Source: Pseudomonas sp. SLFW (GTDB lineage Bacteria; Pseudomonadota; Gammaproteobacteria; Pseudomonadales; Pseudomonadaceae). Taken from it: a DNA stretch of 64,000 nucleotides. Every line of letters starts with the position of its first letter. Position 1 is the first letter of the stretch. Below, one piece after another: positions 24,157 to 32,013 of the stretch. The stretch lies in assembly GCF_009905615.1 (NCBI RefSeq), contig NZ_JAAAKW010000011.1:62001-126000 (forward strand), read 5' to 3'. The notes below the pieces were generated by a model. The model saw nothing but the letters and a program-made list of their open reading frames with translations, was not told the origin of the DNA and made no database searches. The translations under genes and the position numbers were made by a program.

Positions 24157-25179
24157 TCAGGCAGATTGCGTATCGAGAAACGCAGCTATGAACTGCGTCG
24201 CCGCTTCAGCATTGATGGCGTTTCCGTAGGCGCGCAGTCGTCCCACTCTGGAGGTAGCCCCATGAGCCAGCGGCTCAAGGCCGGGTTCAATTGGCCTCCA
24301 CTTGCCGTCCCGGCAGCTGATCCAATCAGCACCTGACCACAGTCCGTTAGCCGAGCCGGCCCAGCCAGGAACGCTTGATAATCCAGCAGGTCGTTGCGCA
24401 GCTTCCCGTCCTTGCGCACTAGAGATTTGGTCAGGTCGGCACCGCCCGATTTCCAGTCCCTGGTTGTTGGGGTGGCCCACCCTGACCAATTCACAACAGA
24501 AACTGTTTTCCTGCTGCTGTCGTTGTTCCCCGCCGCATTGTTGCCGTTCTGTGCTGGCGTACCCGCCATTGGTGTAGGCCAGCCTGCCAGCATCGCAAAG
24601 TCGTTCAGATTCGAACCATGCCGCGTTGCGCCCATTGCTCTCGCCGCTTGGCCGCCGCCTGTGCTGTCGCTTGTCTGTGGCGTTGGCCACCCAGAAGAGT
24701 CGGTCTCGAATATGCGGCGCACCGACGCCCGCAGACGGAAACGGGACGGCCCCGAAGGCGTATTCCATGGCTTCCACGTCAGCGTGTACAAGGTCGACCC
24801 AAGGCTCGACAGTCTTGCTCGCAACCTGTTCTCCAAAGATGATTGGAGGGCGGCACTGCTTGATGAGCCAGGCAAAAGTTGGCCAAAGGTGCCTTGGGTC
24901 CGCAAACCCAGCTCCAGCGCCTGCCGCGCTGAAAGGCTGGCATGGGCAACTGCCGGTCCAAACAGGAACGTCATCTGGCCATCCGGCTCGACGAAGAGCG
25001 AGTGACCAGACGCCGACGCCGGCGAAGAAATGGCACTGCGTGAATCCGGCAAGATCGCTTGGGCGGACATCCTCAATACTCCGTTCATCTACGACGCCAT
25101 GCGCGATGTGGCCGGCGTCTATCAGGTTGCGCAGCCACTGGGCGGCGTATGGGTCAATTTCGTTGTAATAGGCGGGCAT
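24157..25179 (-). CDS. Phage C5 cytosine DNA methyltransferase
   Basis: 340 aa. HFFAGVGVWSLAL (AdoMet site, motif I), SCPCQPFSAAG (motif IV, nucleophile Cys80), GVGAPHIRDRLFWVA (motif VIII) and AYGNAINAEAATQFI (motif X) are clear. A motif-II-like segment NEIDPYAAQWLRNL precedes motif I instead of following it. The recognition region carries repeated short blocks VANAT, LAYTN, VGHPN. Probably methylates phage DNA to evade restriction. A second long frame overlaps it (24186-25088). Confidence 0.88.
   Translation of the reverse strand: MPAYYNEIDPYAAQWLRNLIDAGHIAHGVVDERSIEDVRPSDLAGFTQCHFFAGVGVWSLALRRAGWPDDVPVWTGSCPCQPFSAAGAGAGFADPRHLWPTFAWLIKQCRPPIIFGEQVASKTVEPWVDLVHADVEAMEYAFGAVPFPSAGVGAPHIRDRLFWVANATDKRQHRRRPSGESNGRNAAWFESERLCDAGRLAYTNGGYASTERQQCGGEQRQQQENSFCCELVRVGHPNNQGLEIGRCRPDQISSAQGREAAQRPAGLSSVPGWAGSANGLWSGADWISCRDGKWRPIEPGLEPLAHGATSRVGRLRAYGNAINAEAATQFIAAFLDTQSA
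24186..25088 (-). CDS. Overlapping frame inside the methyltransferase gene
   Basis: A 300-codon open frame shifted +1 relative to the methyltransferase. It reads LYTLTWKPWNTPSGPSRF, repeated GWPTP / GWATPTTRDW blocks and SRWLMGLPPEWDDC at the end. From memory, near-identical motifs recur in many uncharacterised phage proteins, always over such methyltransferases. An internal ATG (MTFLFGPA) is the more usual start. It is either a genuine overprinted gene or a conserved shadow; I cannot decide from one sequence. Confidence 0.35.
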   Translation of the reverse strand: MNGVLRMSAQAILPDSRSAISSPASASGHSLFVEPDGQMTFLFGPAVAHASLSARQALELGLRTQGTFGQLLPGSSSSAALQSSLENRLRARLSSLGSTLYTLTWKPWNTPSGPSRFRLRASVRRIFETDSSGWPTPQTSDSTGGGQAARAMGATRHGSNLNDFAMLAGWPTPMAGTPAQNGNNAAGNNDSSRKTVSVVNWSGWATPTTRDWKSGGADLTKSLVRKDGKLRNDLLDYQAFLAGPARLTDCGQVLIGSAAGTASGGQLNPALSRWLMGLPPEWDDCAPTETPSMLKRRRSS

Positions 25180-25278
25180 CGCTGATCCTCGCCAGTGGCG
25201 TGATTCGTGGAATTGGGGTATTTATGTCGGTCTGGTGATTTGATGGTCCGATGTTTTGCCAACAGGGAGATTGAAATA

Positions 25279-26277
25279 ATGGAAAAGAGCAACGCGCGTA
25301 ACCATCACTATATTTCGCAAGTTGAACAGCGATTGAATGCTATTGATCGTTCCGTAATTCAGCACAATCAGCGTATTTATAAATTTAAGATTGTGGATGC
25401 GGAAAATAAACTAGTCGCTTTGACAGATATTAATGGCGTAAAAATAGAAAAAAATCTTGCCGCGAGGGATTTGTACGCTCTGCGAATGCTAGAAGGGGGT
25501 GGTCAGCAAAACTTAGAGGCGGCGTTTCACCAATATGAAAATGACATCGGGCTGGTCACCCAGTCACTGTTGCAGAAGCTGCAGAATCCGAGTGAAGTAG
25601 ATATAAAATCAGAATTCTTAAAGTTATATCTCCTCAAATTAATGAACTCGTTCAGGAATCCGTACTCGATAAGAAATACGTTAAATAGTCTGCAAGCTCT
25701 GAAGGGCGTTCTGCCAGGCAATCAGGCTTTAGCGAATCAGTTCCTTAAAATGGACGAAGGTCAGCGCACCCAAGCTTCGAGAATCTGTGAACAATATGAA
25801 GTCACAGAGGAAGAATATAACGACTGGCTCAAAGCTATGTGCCTTTTGATCCTTCAGCCTTTAGATCACGGTTTGAACTTCTTGGAAACTTTAGTCAAGG
25901 AATTGATGGAAAACACAAGCCTAGTTAAGGACTTCACGGTTTTCAGCTACGACGTCGATTTGGCTGATGGCGGTGTCTTGCTCTGTGATCGCGGCATAGT
26001 ATTAGGGAATGTGGATAACAACATCCGAATGGAGTTTTTTAACCTAGACTCACACAACTTTGTATCATTCATGTTTATTAATTATCAGGCTCAGCAAATA
26101 GTACCTGTTCCAAGTAGAGCTCTTGATGCTATGAAACGCTATGCTGAAAAAACGAGAGTATTTAATCCGCGTAACGATCTAGTAATGCTCGAAACTTACA
26201 ACAGTCATTGTGTCTGGCAAGCCGCTGAACACGTTTACTGTTCTCGTTCGACGGCTCACGGGATAAATGTTTCATAG
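25279..26277 (+). CDS. AT-rich cargo gene, possible DUF4238-like protein
   Basis: 332 aa, starting MEKSNARNHHYISQVEQRLN after AGGGAG. The NHHYISQ opening recalls DUF4238 proteins (HHYxPQ), a family common in mobile elements; the rest (DLYALRM, LKLYLLKLMNSFRNPYSI, FNPRNDLVMLETYNSHCVW) is helical and not recognised. Clearly more AT-rich than its neighbours and opposite to the early operon: a late-acquired moron, possibly defensive. Tentative. Confidence 0.6.
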   Translation: MEKSNARNHHYISQVEQRLNAIDRSVIQHNQRIYKFKIVDAENKLVALTDINGVKIEKNLAARDLYALRMLEGGGQQNLEAAFHQYENDIGLVTQSLLQKLQNPSEVDIKSEFLKLYLLKLMNSFRNPYSIRNTLNSLQALKGVLPGNQALANQFLKMDEGQRTQASRICEQYEVTEEEYNDWLKAMCLLILQPLDHGLNFLETLVKELMENTSLVKDFTVFSYDVDLADGGVLLCDRGIVLGNVDNNIRMEFFNLDSHNFVSFMFINYQAQQIVPVPSRALDAMKRYAEKTRVFNPRNDLVMLETYNSHCVWQAAEHVYCSRSTAHGINVS

Positions 26278-26353
26278 TCATAGAAACGTTGTTGGCGATC
26301 TCATCATTGTTGATCACTGGCTATGCCTATCTTTACACAGGGAGGAAACTGTC

Positions 26354-26548
26354 ATGAGCGAAGACAGGGAAAGGGCGTTAGTGTTGGCGCTGAAGGCCGT
26401 GCTGATTGCGGCCGGGAAGCAGGGCCTCGTCGTTGACGAACTGACAGAAGCAGCAATCGAAGCGTTGCTTCAATACAAGGCTTACGATTCGGAGCACGTA
26501 CCGGCCGCCATCTATGAAATTGAGGTGGCGGCTGATGCGGTGGTGTGA
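26354..26548 (+). CDS. Small acidic phage protein, 64 aa
   Basis: Starts MSEDRERALVLALKAVLIAA after GGGAGGAA. Helical, acidic C-terminus. Same strand as the AT-rich gene but with normal composition. Function unknown. Confidence 0.5.
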   Translation: MSEDRERALVLALKAVLIAAGKQGLVVDELTEAAIEALLQYKAYDSEHVPAAIYEIEVAADAVV

Positions 26549-27148
26549 TCAGGCTGCATCGCGCTTTGCTTCATACTCATCCCAAGCGAGTTGATCAACC
26601 TGCGCGATGTACCAGGTCAGGTGTCCATCACCTTCCTGATCTCGTACTGATCCGCCGTATTGGCAGCCTGCAAACTTGAACTTCGCGGACATCGTGATTC
26701 GTGGCCATCCCGCTTGAACATCGGAAAATTCCAGATCTGGCCGACCTTTCAGTTTTTCCTTGAATGCCTCACCACGAGCATTCAGCTCGGCGATCTCGCG
26801 ATCATGGCTGTCCTTGCAATTCTGGTCGCAGTAGGCGCGTCTGCCGTCGTACACGATGATCAGAGGGTTGCCGTCATCATCCTCAGCATCTTCGTAGAGC
26901 TGCGTTTCGCATTGGCCGCAATACAGCCACCAGCCCTGTTCGTGATAGGCCTTTGCCGGAATAAACGGCTGGCCGGCGAACTGATCCGCCCATTGGGCGC
27001 GCCTGCAAAAACTCACCTCGTTGAATTCCAGCCCCATTTCATTCCCGCCTTCTCGACGAGCCGTGGCGCTGTTAGTTGCAAAGGTGATCACATGCCCGCC
27101 TTCGGAATCTTCCCCGACGTGGTAGGCCTTGAGTGGTTTGTCGGTCAT
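26549..27148 (-). CDS. Phage hypothetical protein with cysteine pairs
   Basis: 199 aa from MTDKPLKAYHVGEDSEGGHV, with GGAGG upstream. WLYCGQCETQLYED and AYCDQNCKDSHD may bind zinc. The C-terminus has TWYIAQVDQLAWDEYEAK. A longer frame starting at 27214 has no ribosome binding site. Early operon, unknown role. Confidence 0.65.
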   Translation of the reverse strand: MTDKPLKAYHVGEDSEGGHVITFATNSATARREGGNEMGLEFNEVSFCRRAQWADQFAGQPFIPAKAYHEQGWWLYCGQCETQLYEDAEDDDGNPLIIVYDGRRAYCDQNCKDSHDREIAELNARGEAFKEKLKGRPDLEFSDVQAGWPRITMSAKFKFAGCQYGGSVRDQEGDGHLTWYIAQVDQLAWDEYEAKRDAA

Positions 27149-27237
27149 AAGCGTGATCCTCCGAAAGTTCGGTGGCGAATAGGTTGGTGGTGGGCTATAC
27201 GTGGTGACCGGCATGGGGCCGGGTCAAGGAGATGTAC

Positions 27238-27471
27238 GTGGAAGAGCATTTCAGGAAAATGCCTATCCCCGGGGGCCATACGCTCGTCGATAAGGGGATG
27301 GAGGCAAAAGGAGCACGCAAGGGCGAGGACACCGATATCTATTGGTACGATGAGCTCAATGCCGACGGCGAAGTGATAGCTACTTATGAGGTGACCGATA
27401 GCATGTCTGTTTACCCACCGTTCGGTCGACGTATCAACGTGTCACGCTCAGCTGTTACAAAGGAGGGTTGA
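27238..27471 (+). CDS. Hypothetical protein, 77 aa, GTG start
   Basis: AAGGAG (27226-27231) abuts the ATG at 27232, too close for use, and fits the in-frame GTG at 27238 (6-base spacing). The protein contains FRKMPIPGGHTLVDKG and YWYDELNADGEVIATYEV. Transcribed against the early operon; tail overlaps the next gene by 17 bases. Unknown function. Confidence 0.45.
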   Translation: MEEHFRKMPIPGGHTLVDKGMEAKGARKGEDTDIYWYDELNADGEVIATYEVTDSMSVYPPFGRRINVSRSAVTKEG

Positions 27472-27784
27472 TAACCTCGCCCCCCGAATCGCGCGCAATT
27501 TCCCGTCGCGATTCACGCTCAAACATCCGCGCCACGTTTTCGCTAACCGTGACTTTGTGGCGCGGGCTGCCAACTGCTTCGAATGACAGCGTCGGCCCGA
27601 GGGCATGAGCGTTCAGAATAAGGTTCTGTACCGCCTCGCTGATCTCCTCGATGTCGTTCCACTGCATCAGCTCTTCAAGCTTCTGCCGGGTTCCGAGCCG
27701 GACCCGGTGGCGCAACTCCTTCTCGTCGAACTCCTCGCGCTTCTTCGCGGACTTGGCGCTGCGCTCTTTCTGATCCACTGCCAT
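27455..27784 (-). CDS. Phage hypothetical protein, 109 aa
   Basis: Very charged N-terminus (SAKSAKKREEFDEKELRHRV) followed by LEELMQWNDIEEISEAVQNL and a DNA-binding-like C-terminal part. Could be a small regulator; no family assigned. Confidence 0.55.
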   Translation of the reverse strand: MAVDQKERSAKSAKKREEFDEKELRHRVRLGTRQKLEELMQWNDIEEISEAVQNLILNAHALGPTLSFEAVGSPRHKVTVSENVARMFERESRREIARDSGGEVINPPL

Positions 27785-27865
27785 TGCCTGGCTCCGTCAA
27801 TCCGCTGGGCGGAAGGTGAATGTGTTCTTGCCGCCGGCGCTGGGCGACAAGTCTGCTGGTGCGCC

Positions 27866-28327
27866 TCATGCCGCGACCCTGACTTGGTTCCAAGCTCCAA
27901 TTGAAGAGAGCAGGGCAGCGACCTGTCTTTCGGTCACCTCGACCGTGTCGGGCACTGCCAGCCAGCCCATTCCCACCAGGTGGTTCGCATTGCATTCAGC
28001 CTTCACTTCGTCATAGAAGTGCTCGACGACGTCCGACAGCTTTTCCACCCGATGAATGCCGTCGGGCGTGAAGACTGTCATCTTGATGTACTGGGCGCCG
28101 TCGCTCTGAATGCAGATCCCGGCGATGTGCATCGTCCAGCGGTGCGAGATATCGCAGAGCGCGTCGGCGACCTGTCGCGACCTGATCTGCTTACCGTTCT
28201 TCCAGTTGACCATGATCTGCAAGCCGCTCGGGTCAATGCTGATCACGGCGGCATGATTGGTGCCTAGCAGAGCGCGTAGACTGCGCTCAATCTGGGCCTT
28301 GCGGTTGCAGGGTTTGCGCTTGCTCAT
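27866..28327 (-). CDS. Phage hypothetical protein, 153 aa
   Basis: Basic N-terminus KRKPCNRKAQIERSLRAL, central beta segment (AVISIDPSGLQIMVNW), C-terminal NHLVGMGWLAVPDTVEVT. Overlaps the upstream gene by ATGA. Unknown function. Confidence 0.6.
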   Translation of the reverse strand: MSKRKPCNRKAQIERSLRALLGTNHAAVISIDPSGLQIMVNWKNGKQIRSRQVADALCDISHRWTMHIAGICIQSDGAQYIKMTVFTPDGIHRVEKLSDVVEHFYDEVKAECNANHLVGMGWLAVPDTVEVTERQVAALLSSIGAWNQVRVAA

Positions 28328-28569
28328 ATCGTCTCCGCCATTTGCCGAAGGCGCTTGCGCTCGGCAGCCGAGATTCGCGACGGTTTGCGCTTGAGCACCG
28401 TTTCAGGGTCTACCCAGTCCCGCCGCTTGGGCGGGTTCGGCTTGCCAGTGAAGCATTCTCCATAGGTGATCTTGCCCTCGCGGGCTTCGTACTCCGCCAT
28501 GGCCTGGGCGAGCCGGGCCGACTCGACCCGGTTGTGCTGGATGCTGCTAAGTTCGAGGGAAACTGCCAT
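28324..28569 (-). CDS. Phage hypothetical protein, 81 aa
   Basis: Start MAVSLELSSIQHNRVESARL with TGAGG upstream. Contains YGECFTGKPNPPKRRDWVDP and a basic C-terminal helix (RISAAERKRLRQMAETI). Translationally coupled to the next gene. Confidence 0.55.
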   Translation of the reverse strand: MAVSLELSSIQHNRVESARLAQAMAEYEAREGKITYGECFTGKPNPPKRRDWVDPETVLKRKPSRISAAERKRLRQMAETI

Positions 28570-28576
28570 GGCAACC

Positions 28577-29074
28577 TCACTTGATGGATATTGAAGATTT
28601 TCCAATTTCTGAATGCGCACCGGGCACTTCAAAGCCGTCTTTGATGGCCTTGGCAATCATCGCCTTATCGGGCGTGCTGGTGACCTTGGTGTTGAAGTAG
28701 TCCTCAGGAATGGCTTTCTCGTTGTCGATCACTACAACCGGCCGGCCTTTGCCGAGCGCGATGGTGAAAAGAGGGTGGCTGATCTTCGTGATGCCCGACG
28801 CCTCCATGTTGGTGCGCAGATACTCCTTCAGCGATTCCTTGCGGTTCGTGATGATCCGCTTGCGCTCTGTGAGTCGGTCAATCTGCGACTGGATCGCCTC
28901 AAGGTCGCCGTCAATGTTGAGCGTGAGCATGGCAATGGCCTTGCCCTTGTCATCAAACTCGGCCTGAATCGCACCCATGGTGTCGTGAAGCGCGATGGCT
29001 AGATCCTCGTCGGCGTTCTCCGCCAAAACGGCCAATTCCTGAAACTCTTTGCTGATTTGATAGAGTGCAGTCAT
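28577..29074 (-). CDS. Siphovirus Gp157-family protein
   Basis: 165 aa. A long N-terminal coiled coil (residues 40-90, with DRLTERKRIITNRKESLKEY) and C-terminal ISHPLFTIALGKGRPVVVI / IPEDYFNTKVTSTPDKAMIA match the Gp157 family, found beside phage annealing proteins. Its ATG overlaps the stop of the Rad52-like gene. Confidence 0.8.
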   Translation of the reverse strand: MTALYQISKEFQELAVLAENADEDLAIALHDTMGAIQAEFDDKGKAIAMLTLNIDGDLEAIQSQIDRLTERKRIITNRKESLKEYLRTNMEASGITKISHPLFTIALGKGRPVVVIDNEKAIPEDYFNTKVTSTPDKAMIAKAIKDGFEVPGAHSEIGKSSISIK

Positions 29075-29808
29075 TACGCGACCTCCTGCTGGAATCGTGG
29101 TTTCTGTTCGTCGTACTCGCGAGCGATGCGGGTAACGGCCTTGTTGTCATTGCGGGCGGCGAGTTTCTTTACTGCCACGTCGTGGATTTTCTTGAGCTCG
29201 TTCGCTGACTGAGCCCCTTTAAGGAGGTCAACAACAGACTGGATGTAGTCGAGGCGCGCCTGTTTCTGACGCTCTTCCTCCTCAACCCTGTCTTCAGCTT
29301 TCTCGAGCGCCACCTCGTCGCGCACGGCTTCGACGTACGCTGCGTCGTCGAACAGGCCCATGTGGATGTCCGCAGCGAACCCGAGCGGCTGAAGGCACTT
29401 GCCGATCGCGTCGGTCAGCGATTTTTTTGCCGCCTCCCAGTCGGTGATGATTTTTCCTTGCTGAAGCAACACGAAAGGGGTGTGGCCGTAGTGCTGGACC
29501 GTGCATTTCTGACCGTCCTTGCCCAGGTACCACAGCTCAATCTTTATGGTGTGCAGCTTGGCGTTAATGCGCGGTGCTTCAGGCCACTCTTTGGTCGGGG
29601 CCTGAAGAGGGCCGCCTTCGTCGAAGCGGTCCTCCAGCACCGTCCAGCCCCAGCCCTCACCGCATGGACCGAACACTTCGGTCGCTTTGCGCATGAGATA
29701 GGTTGGCTTGATCGCTGTGCCCTTGAAGCCGCCCATGCCGGTGAAGTTCTTCGTAGCGCTCGGGTCGGTCGTGTTGACCTGGTCCCAAATTCTGGTTTTG
29801 TCGGACAT
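29074..29808 (-). CDS. Rad52-superfamily single-strand annealing protein
   Basis: 244 aa from MSDKTRIWDQVNTTDPSATK (GGGAGA upstream). YLMRKATEVFGPCGEGWGW, the central sheet (HTIKIELWYLG) and AAKKSLTDAIGKCLQPLGFA are the helix-sheet-helix blocks of phage Rad52/Sak-like recombinases. The C-terminal half is an acidic/basic coiled coil for partner binding. With Gp157 it forms the prophage recombination module. Confidence 0.7.
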   Translation of the reverse strand: MSDKTRIWDQVNTTDPSATKNFTGMGGFKGTAIKPTYLMRKATEVFGPCGEGWGWTVLEDRFDEGGPLQAPTKEWPEAPRINAKLHTIKIELWYLGKDGQKCTVQHYGHTPFVLLQQGKIITDWEAAKKSLTDAIGKCLQPLGFAADIHMGLFDDAAYVEAVRDEVALEKAEDRVEEEERQKQARLDYIQSVVDLLKGAQSANELKKIHDVAVKKLAARNDNKAVTRIAREYDEQKPRFQQEVA

Positions 29809-29868
29809 GCTTGTCTCCCGCGCCATCCGTGTGCCGGGGCGCTGCGATTGAATGGGGTAGGGGTTGAA

Positions 29869-29979
29869 TCAGTGCGGTGCGTAGGCGCTGGCGATCATCC
29901 AGGCGGTGCAAAACAACAGAGTGAAGAAGCTGCCGCGCCAGAATGCCCAGCGGTGGGCCTGCTGGCGGGTCACCGGCAT
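29869..29979 (-). CDS. Small membrane protein, 36 aa
   Basis: MPVTRQQAHRWAFWRGSFF leads into one transmembrane helix (TLLFCTAWMIASAYA). GAGG lies before the ATG, which is inside the tail of the next upstream gene. Too short for routine prediction but well placed. Confidence 0.55.
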   Translation of the reverse strand: MPVTRQQAHRWAFWRGSFFTLLFCTAWMIASAYAPH

Positions 29980-30143
29980 GGCTTCGGCCTCGCGATGGGG
30001 CGGCGCTTCAGCCAATCAGCCTTCATTGGAAAGGGCAGATCAGCAACACGCATGCCCGGCGGAAAGCAGAATGTGCCGCGCACCCTGGTGGTGACTTCTT
30101 CAAGCTGCTCATCGATCAGTGATGGAACGACTGGAGTAGTCAT
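29970..30143 (-). CDS. Small phage protein, 57 aa
   Basis: Start MTTPVVPSLIDEQLEEVTTR after AAGGAGAG. Contains GTFCFPPGMRVADLPFP and a basic tail. Overlaps both neighbours by a few bases, as in a tight operon. Confidence 0.6.
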   Translation of the reverse strand: MTTPVVPSLIDEQLEEVTTRVRGTFCFPPGMRVADLPFPMKADWLKRRPIARPKPCR

Positions 30144-30334
30144 GCCGCTCTCCTTGCAGAGCGCTCTAGGCTGATATCCCTTATCTGAGCGCAATAGGCT
30201 TTGAAGTCGTCAGCGGTAATGACTGACGAGGTGAAGTAGGCGATGACCAGACCCTCAGCCAGGCCAGACGCAAGATCCGGGTTCTGGTGAGTGGATATCG
30301 CCTCGATGACTGCTTCAATGGATGCGCGGCTCAT
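30140..30334 (-). CDS. Small helical phage protein, 64 aa
   Basis: SRASIEAVIEAISTHQNPDL ... VITADDFKAYCAQIRDI. ATGA overlaps on both sides. Unknown function. Confidence 0.6.
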   Translation of the reverse strand: MSRASIEAVIEAISTHQNPDLASGLAEGLVIAYFTSSVITADDFKAYCAQIRDISLERSARRAA

Positions 30335-30747
30335 AGGTCGGCGTCCTCTGCCTCAGCCTCAAGCCCGGCCTCAGCGTGCGGAGTGACCAGCTCTACCGCG
30401 ATATCGAACAGCTTGCCCATGGATGTTGTACCTTCACCCAGCAGAGCAGCGGCAAGCGTCCTTCCGGGCGCGCCGCCAGCTGAGACGATGACCAATTGAG
30501 CGAAGAAGTCTTCGTCATCCAGGCCGTCGATCTGGCGCTGATTCAGATGCTGCTGAACCGCGCTCAGGTAGGCTGAATACTTCACCACGATCGGCGATGA
30601 AAACCGGCGGCGAATCACCATGTCACAACCCCGCATCAGGTTCTCTGCGGTGTCTTCGATCCAGCGATTTGCCGCTTCCTCGTAGCCGGAGTCGTCATCC
30701 GGCTGCATGTTGTCCCAGCGCGCTTGCGCTCTTGCGAATGAGTTCAT
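30331..30747 (-). CDS. Phage hypothetical protein, 138 aa
   Basis: Helical protein with WIEDTAENLMRGCDMVIRRR and a very acidic C-terminus (AEAGLEAEAEDADL). Part of the ATGA-coupled chain. Unknown function. Confidence 0.6.
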   Translation of the reverse strand: MNSFARAQARWDNMQPDDDSGYEEAANRWIEDTAENLMRGCDMVIRRRFSSPIVVKYSAYLSAVQQHLNQRQIDGLDDEDFFAQLVIVSAGGAPGRTLAAALLGEGTTSMGKLFDIAVELVTPHAEAGLEAEAEDADL

Positions 30748-30869
30748 GATCGCCTCCGTAGGCGGGGATTAACCAAACACAAACGACTGCTACATCGAGA
30801 ACGCGTTAGCGCCGATGGGCAGCGGGGATGGAGCAGTTGTTTTGTGTTCGGGAGGGTGTGGGAGGGGTG

Positions 30870-31244
30870 TTACGCGGTGGCTTTTGCGATGGCAGTTATC
30901 TGCAGATGCCACTCAGATGCGAAGTCGTCGTAGTCAGAACTTTCAAGCCATTGCGACTGAACGGAATCGCAATCTCCGCTGGGGGCCATCCGAACAAGCC
31001 AATCTTCAAAAACGCGTTGCTCGGCGTTATTCACGATGATTTTCAGCGCTTCCAGCAAATCAGGCGCGGCTGCCATTACCTTCGCACGCTCAAGGGCTTC
31101 GTCGTGGCTGATCAAGCAATCATAAACCATAGGGTGAGCATCACGCTGAGTAACGGTAGCCACACCCTGATAGCCCTCATGCCGTTCAGTATCGATGATT
31201 CGATATCCGCCGGTTACTGGTTCGTCCTGGACTTCAAGACGCAT
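30870..31244 (-). CDS. First gene of the leftward early operon, 124 aa
   Basis: Starts MRLEVQDEPVTGGYRIIDTE and contains LISHDEALERAKVMAAAPDLLEAL-type helix, a block common in small phage and prophage proteins. GGAG precedes the ATG. Sits at the end of the long PL leader. Confidence 0.6.
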   Translation of the reverse strand: MRLEVQDEPVTGGYRIIDTERHEGYQGVATVTQRDAHPMVYDCLISHDEALERAKVMAAAPDLLEALKIIVNNAEQRVFEDWLVRMAPSGDCDSVQSQWLESSDYDDFASEWHLQITAIAKATA

Positions 31245-31925
31245 CGCAATCTCCTATTGCTCGCTCACTGGGAAGGCAGTGGCTACCTGTTGAATGGGGT
31301 GCCGGTCTGTTGCCGGCTGTCACGGCGCTCGTGCCAGATCGAGATAGCTCGCCAATACCAGGTTGGCGCTGACCCTGCGCAATGCGGGTTGAGCTATTCG
31401 CCGAGTGATGCAGGTGGGCGTTTATAGGCCGCAGTTTCGTCCGCATCGGTGAAGCACCCTGTCTTGCCCGATATTCATGGCTATCCACCGGCAAGCACGG
31501 CAATGGCAACTATCGGCAGGGTGTTTCCCGATGGGCACTCTTGCGAATGCCGACGGGCCGTCTTTCCGACTGTCACCGCATCACCATTGAGCCCGCAGTG
31601 CGGAAGGGCTATCCCTTTTTGTGCTTGGGAGTCCAGCAGGCGGATAACCCCGCTCAGGATTCTGTCTTGTCACTCACTACGCCCGTCAGGGTCATTCGCA
31701 CAGTTCGGTCATCACCTCGCCAGAATCAGCCCCTCAATGGCTTTCATCTGGCGCCGGTCGCCTCACAAGCGCAGCGGTTTGTTTCCTTCGGTTTACTGAC
31801 CTCCCACCGATGGTGCCGGGAGTGACCTAACCGGTTTGGCCGGGTAGTCGTTCATGGCGCTGGTTGTTAAAGAGCGGCGGGTCTCTTGAGGCCCTGTCGC
31901 TGCGGTTTGTCGCTGCGATGGGTGA
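31245..31925 (-). ncRNA. Long untranslated PL leader
   Basis: About 680 bases from the expected PL start to the first gene, with only poor overlapping frames and no frame with a good ribosome binding site. A boxA lies near its 5' end, followed by a CCGG-CCAAA-CCGG hairpin. Such leaders act in antitermination (lambda nut or HK022 put type). The RNA role is inferred. Confidence 0.4.
31864..31875 (-). promoter_or_regulatory. boxA antitermination element
   Basis: Reading on the minus strand, GCTCTTTAACAA is a full match to the rrn/lambdoid boxA bound by NusB-S10. It lies about 45 bases after the predicted PL start. Confidence 0.6.
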
Positions 31926-31968
31926 AATATAGGAGTGCCCATATTTCATGTCAATGGGTATTCCCATA
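31926..31968 (-). promoter_or_regulatory. PL promoter with two repressor operators (OL)
   Basis: On the minus strand a perfect -35 TTGACA (31954-31949), 17-base spacer and -10 TATATT (31931-31926). Operators TATAGG-AGTG-CCCATA (31928-31943) and AATGGG-TATT-CCCATA (31953-31968) cover the -10 and abut the -35. The same motif occurs three times beside the cI gene. Confidence 0.75.
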
Positions 31969-32013
31969 AATTTATAGGCAGACGACAAAAAGCCCGCACT
32001 TGGCGGGCTCAAT

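Noticed and set aside
31234..31509. 91-codon minus frame at the end of the PL leader
   Set aside because: Overlaps the start of the first early gene out of frame and has no start signal or domain.
31449..31825. Two overlapping plus-strand frames of 94-116 codons in the PL leader
   Set aside because: No ribosome binding site, Ser/Arg/Pro-rich, no protein-like pattern; the region is better explained as an untranslated leader on the other strand.
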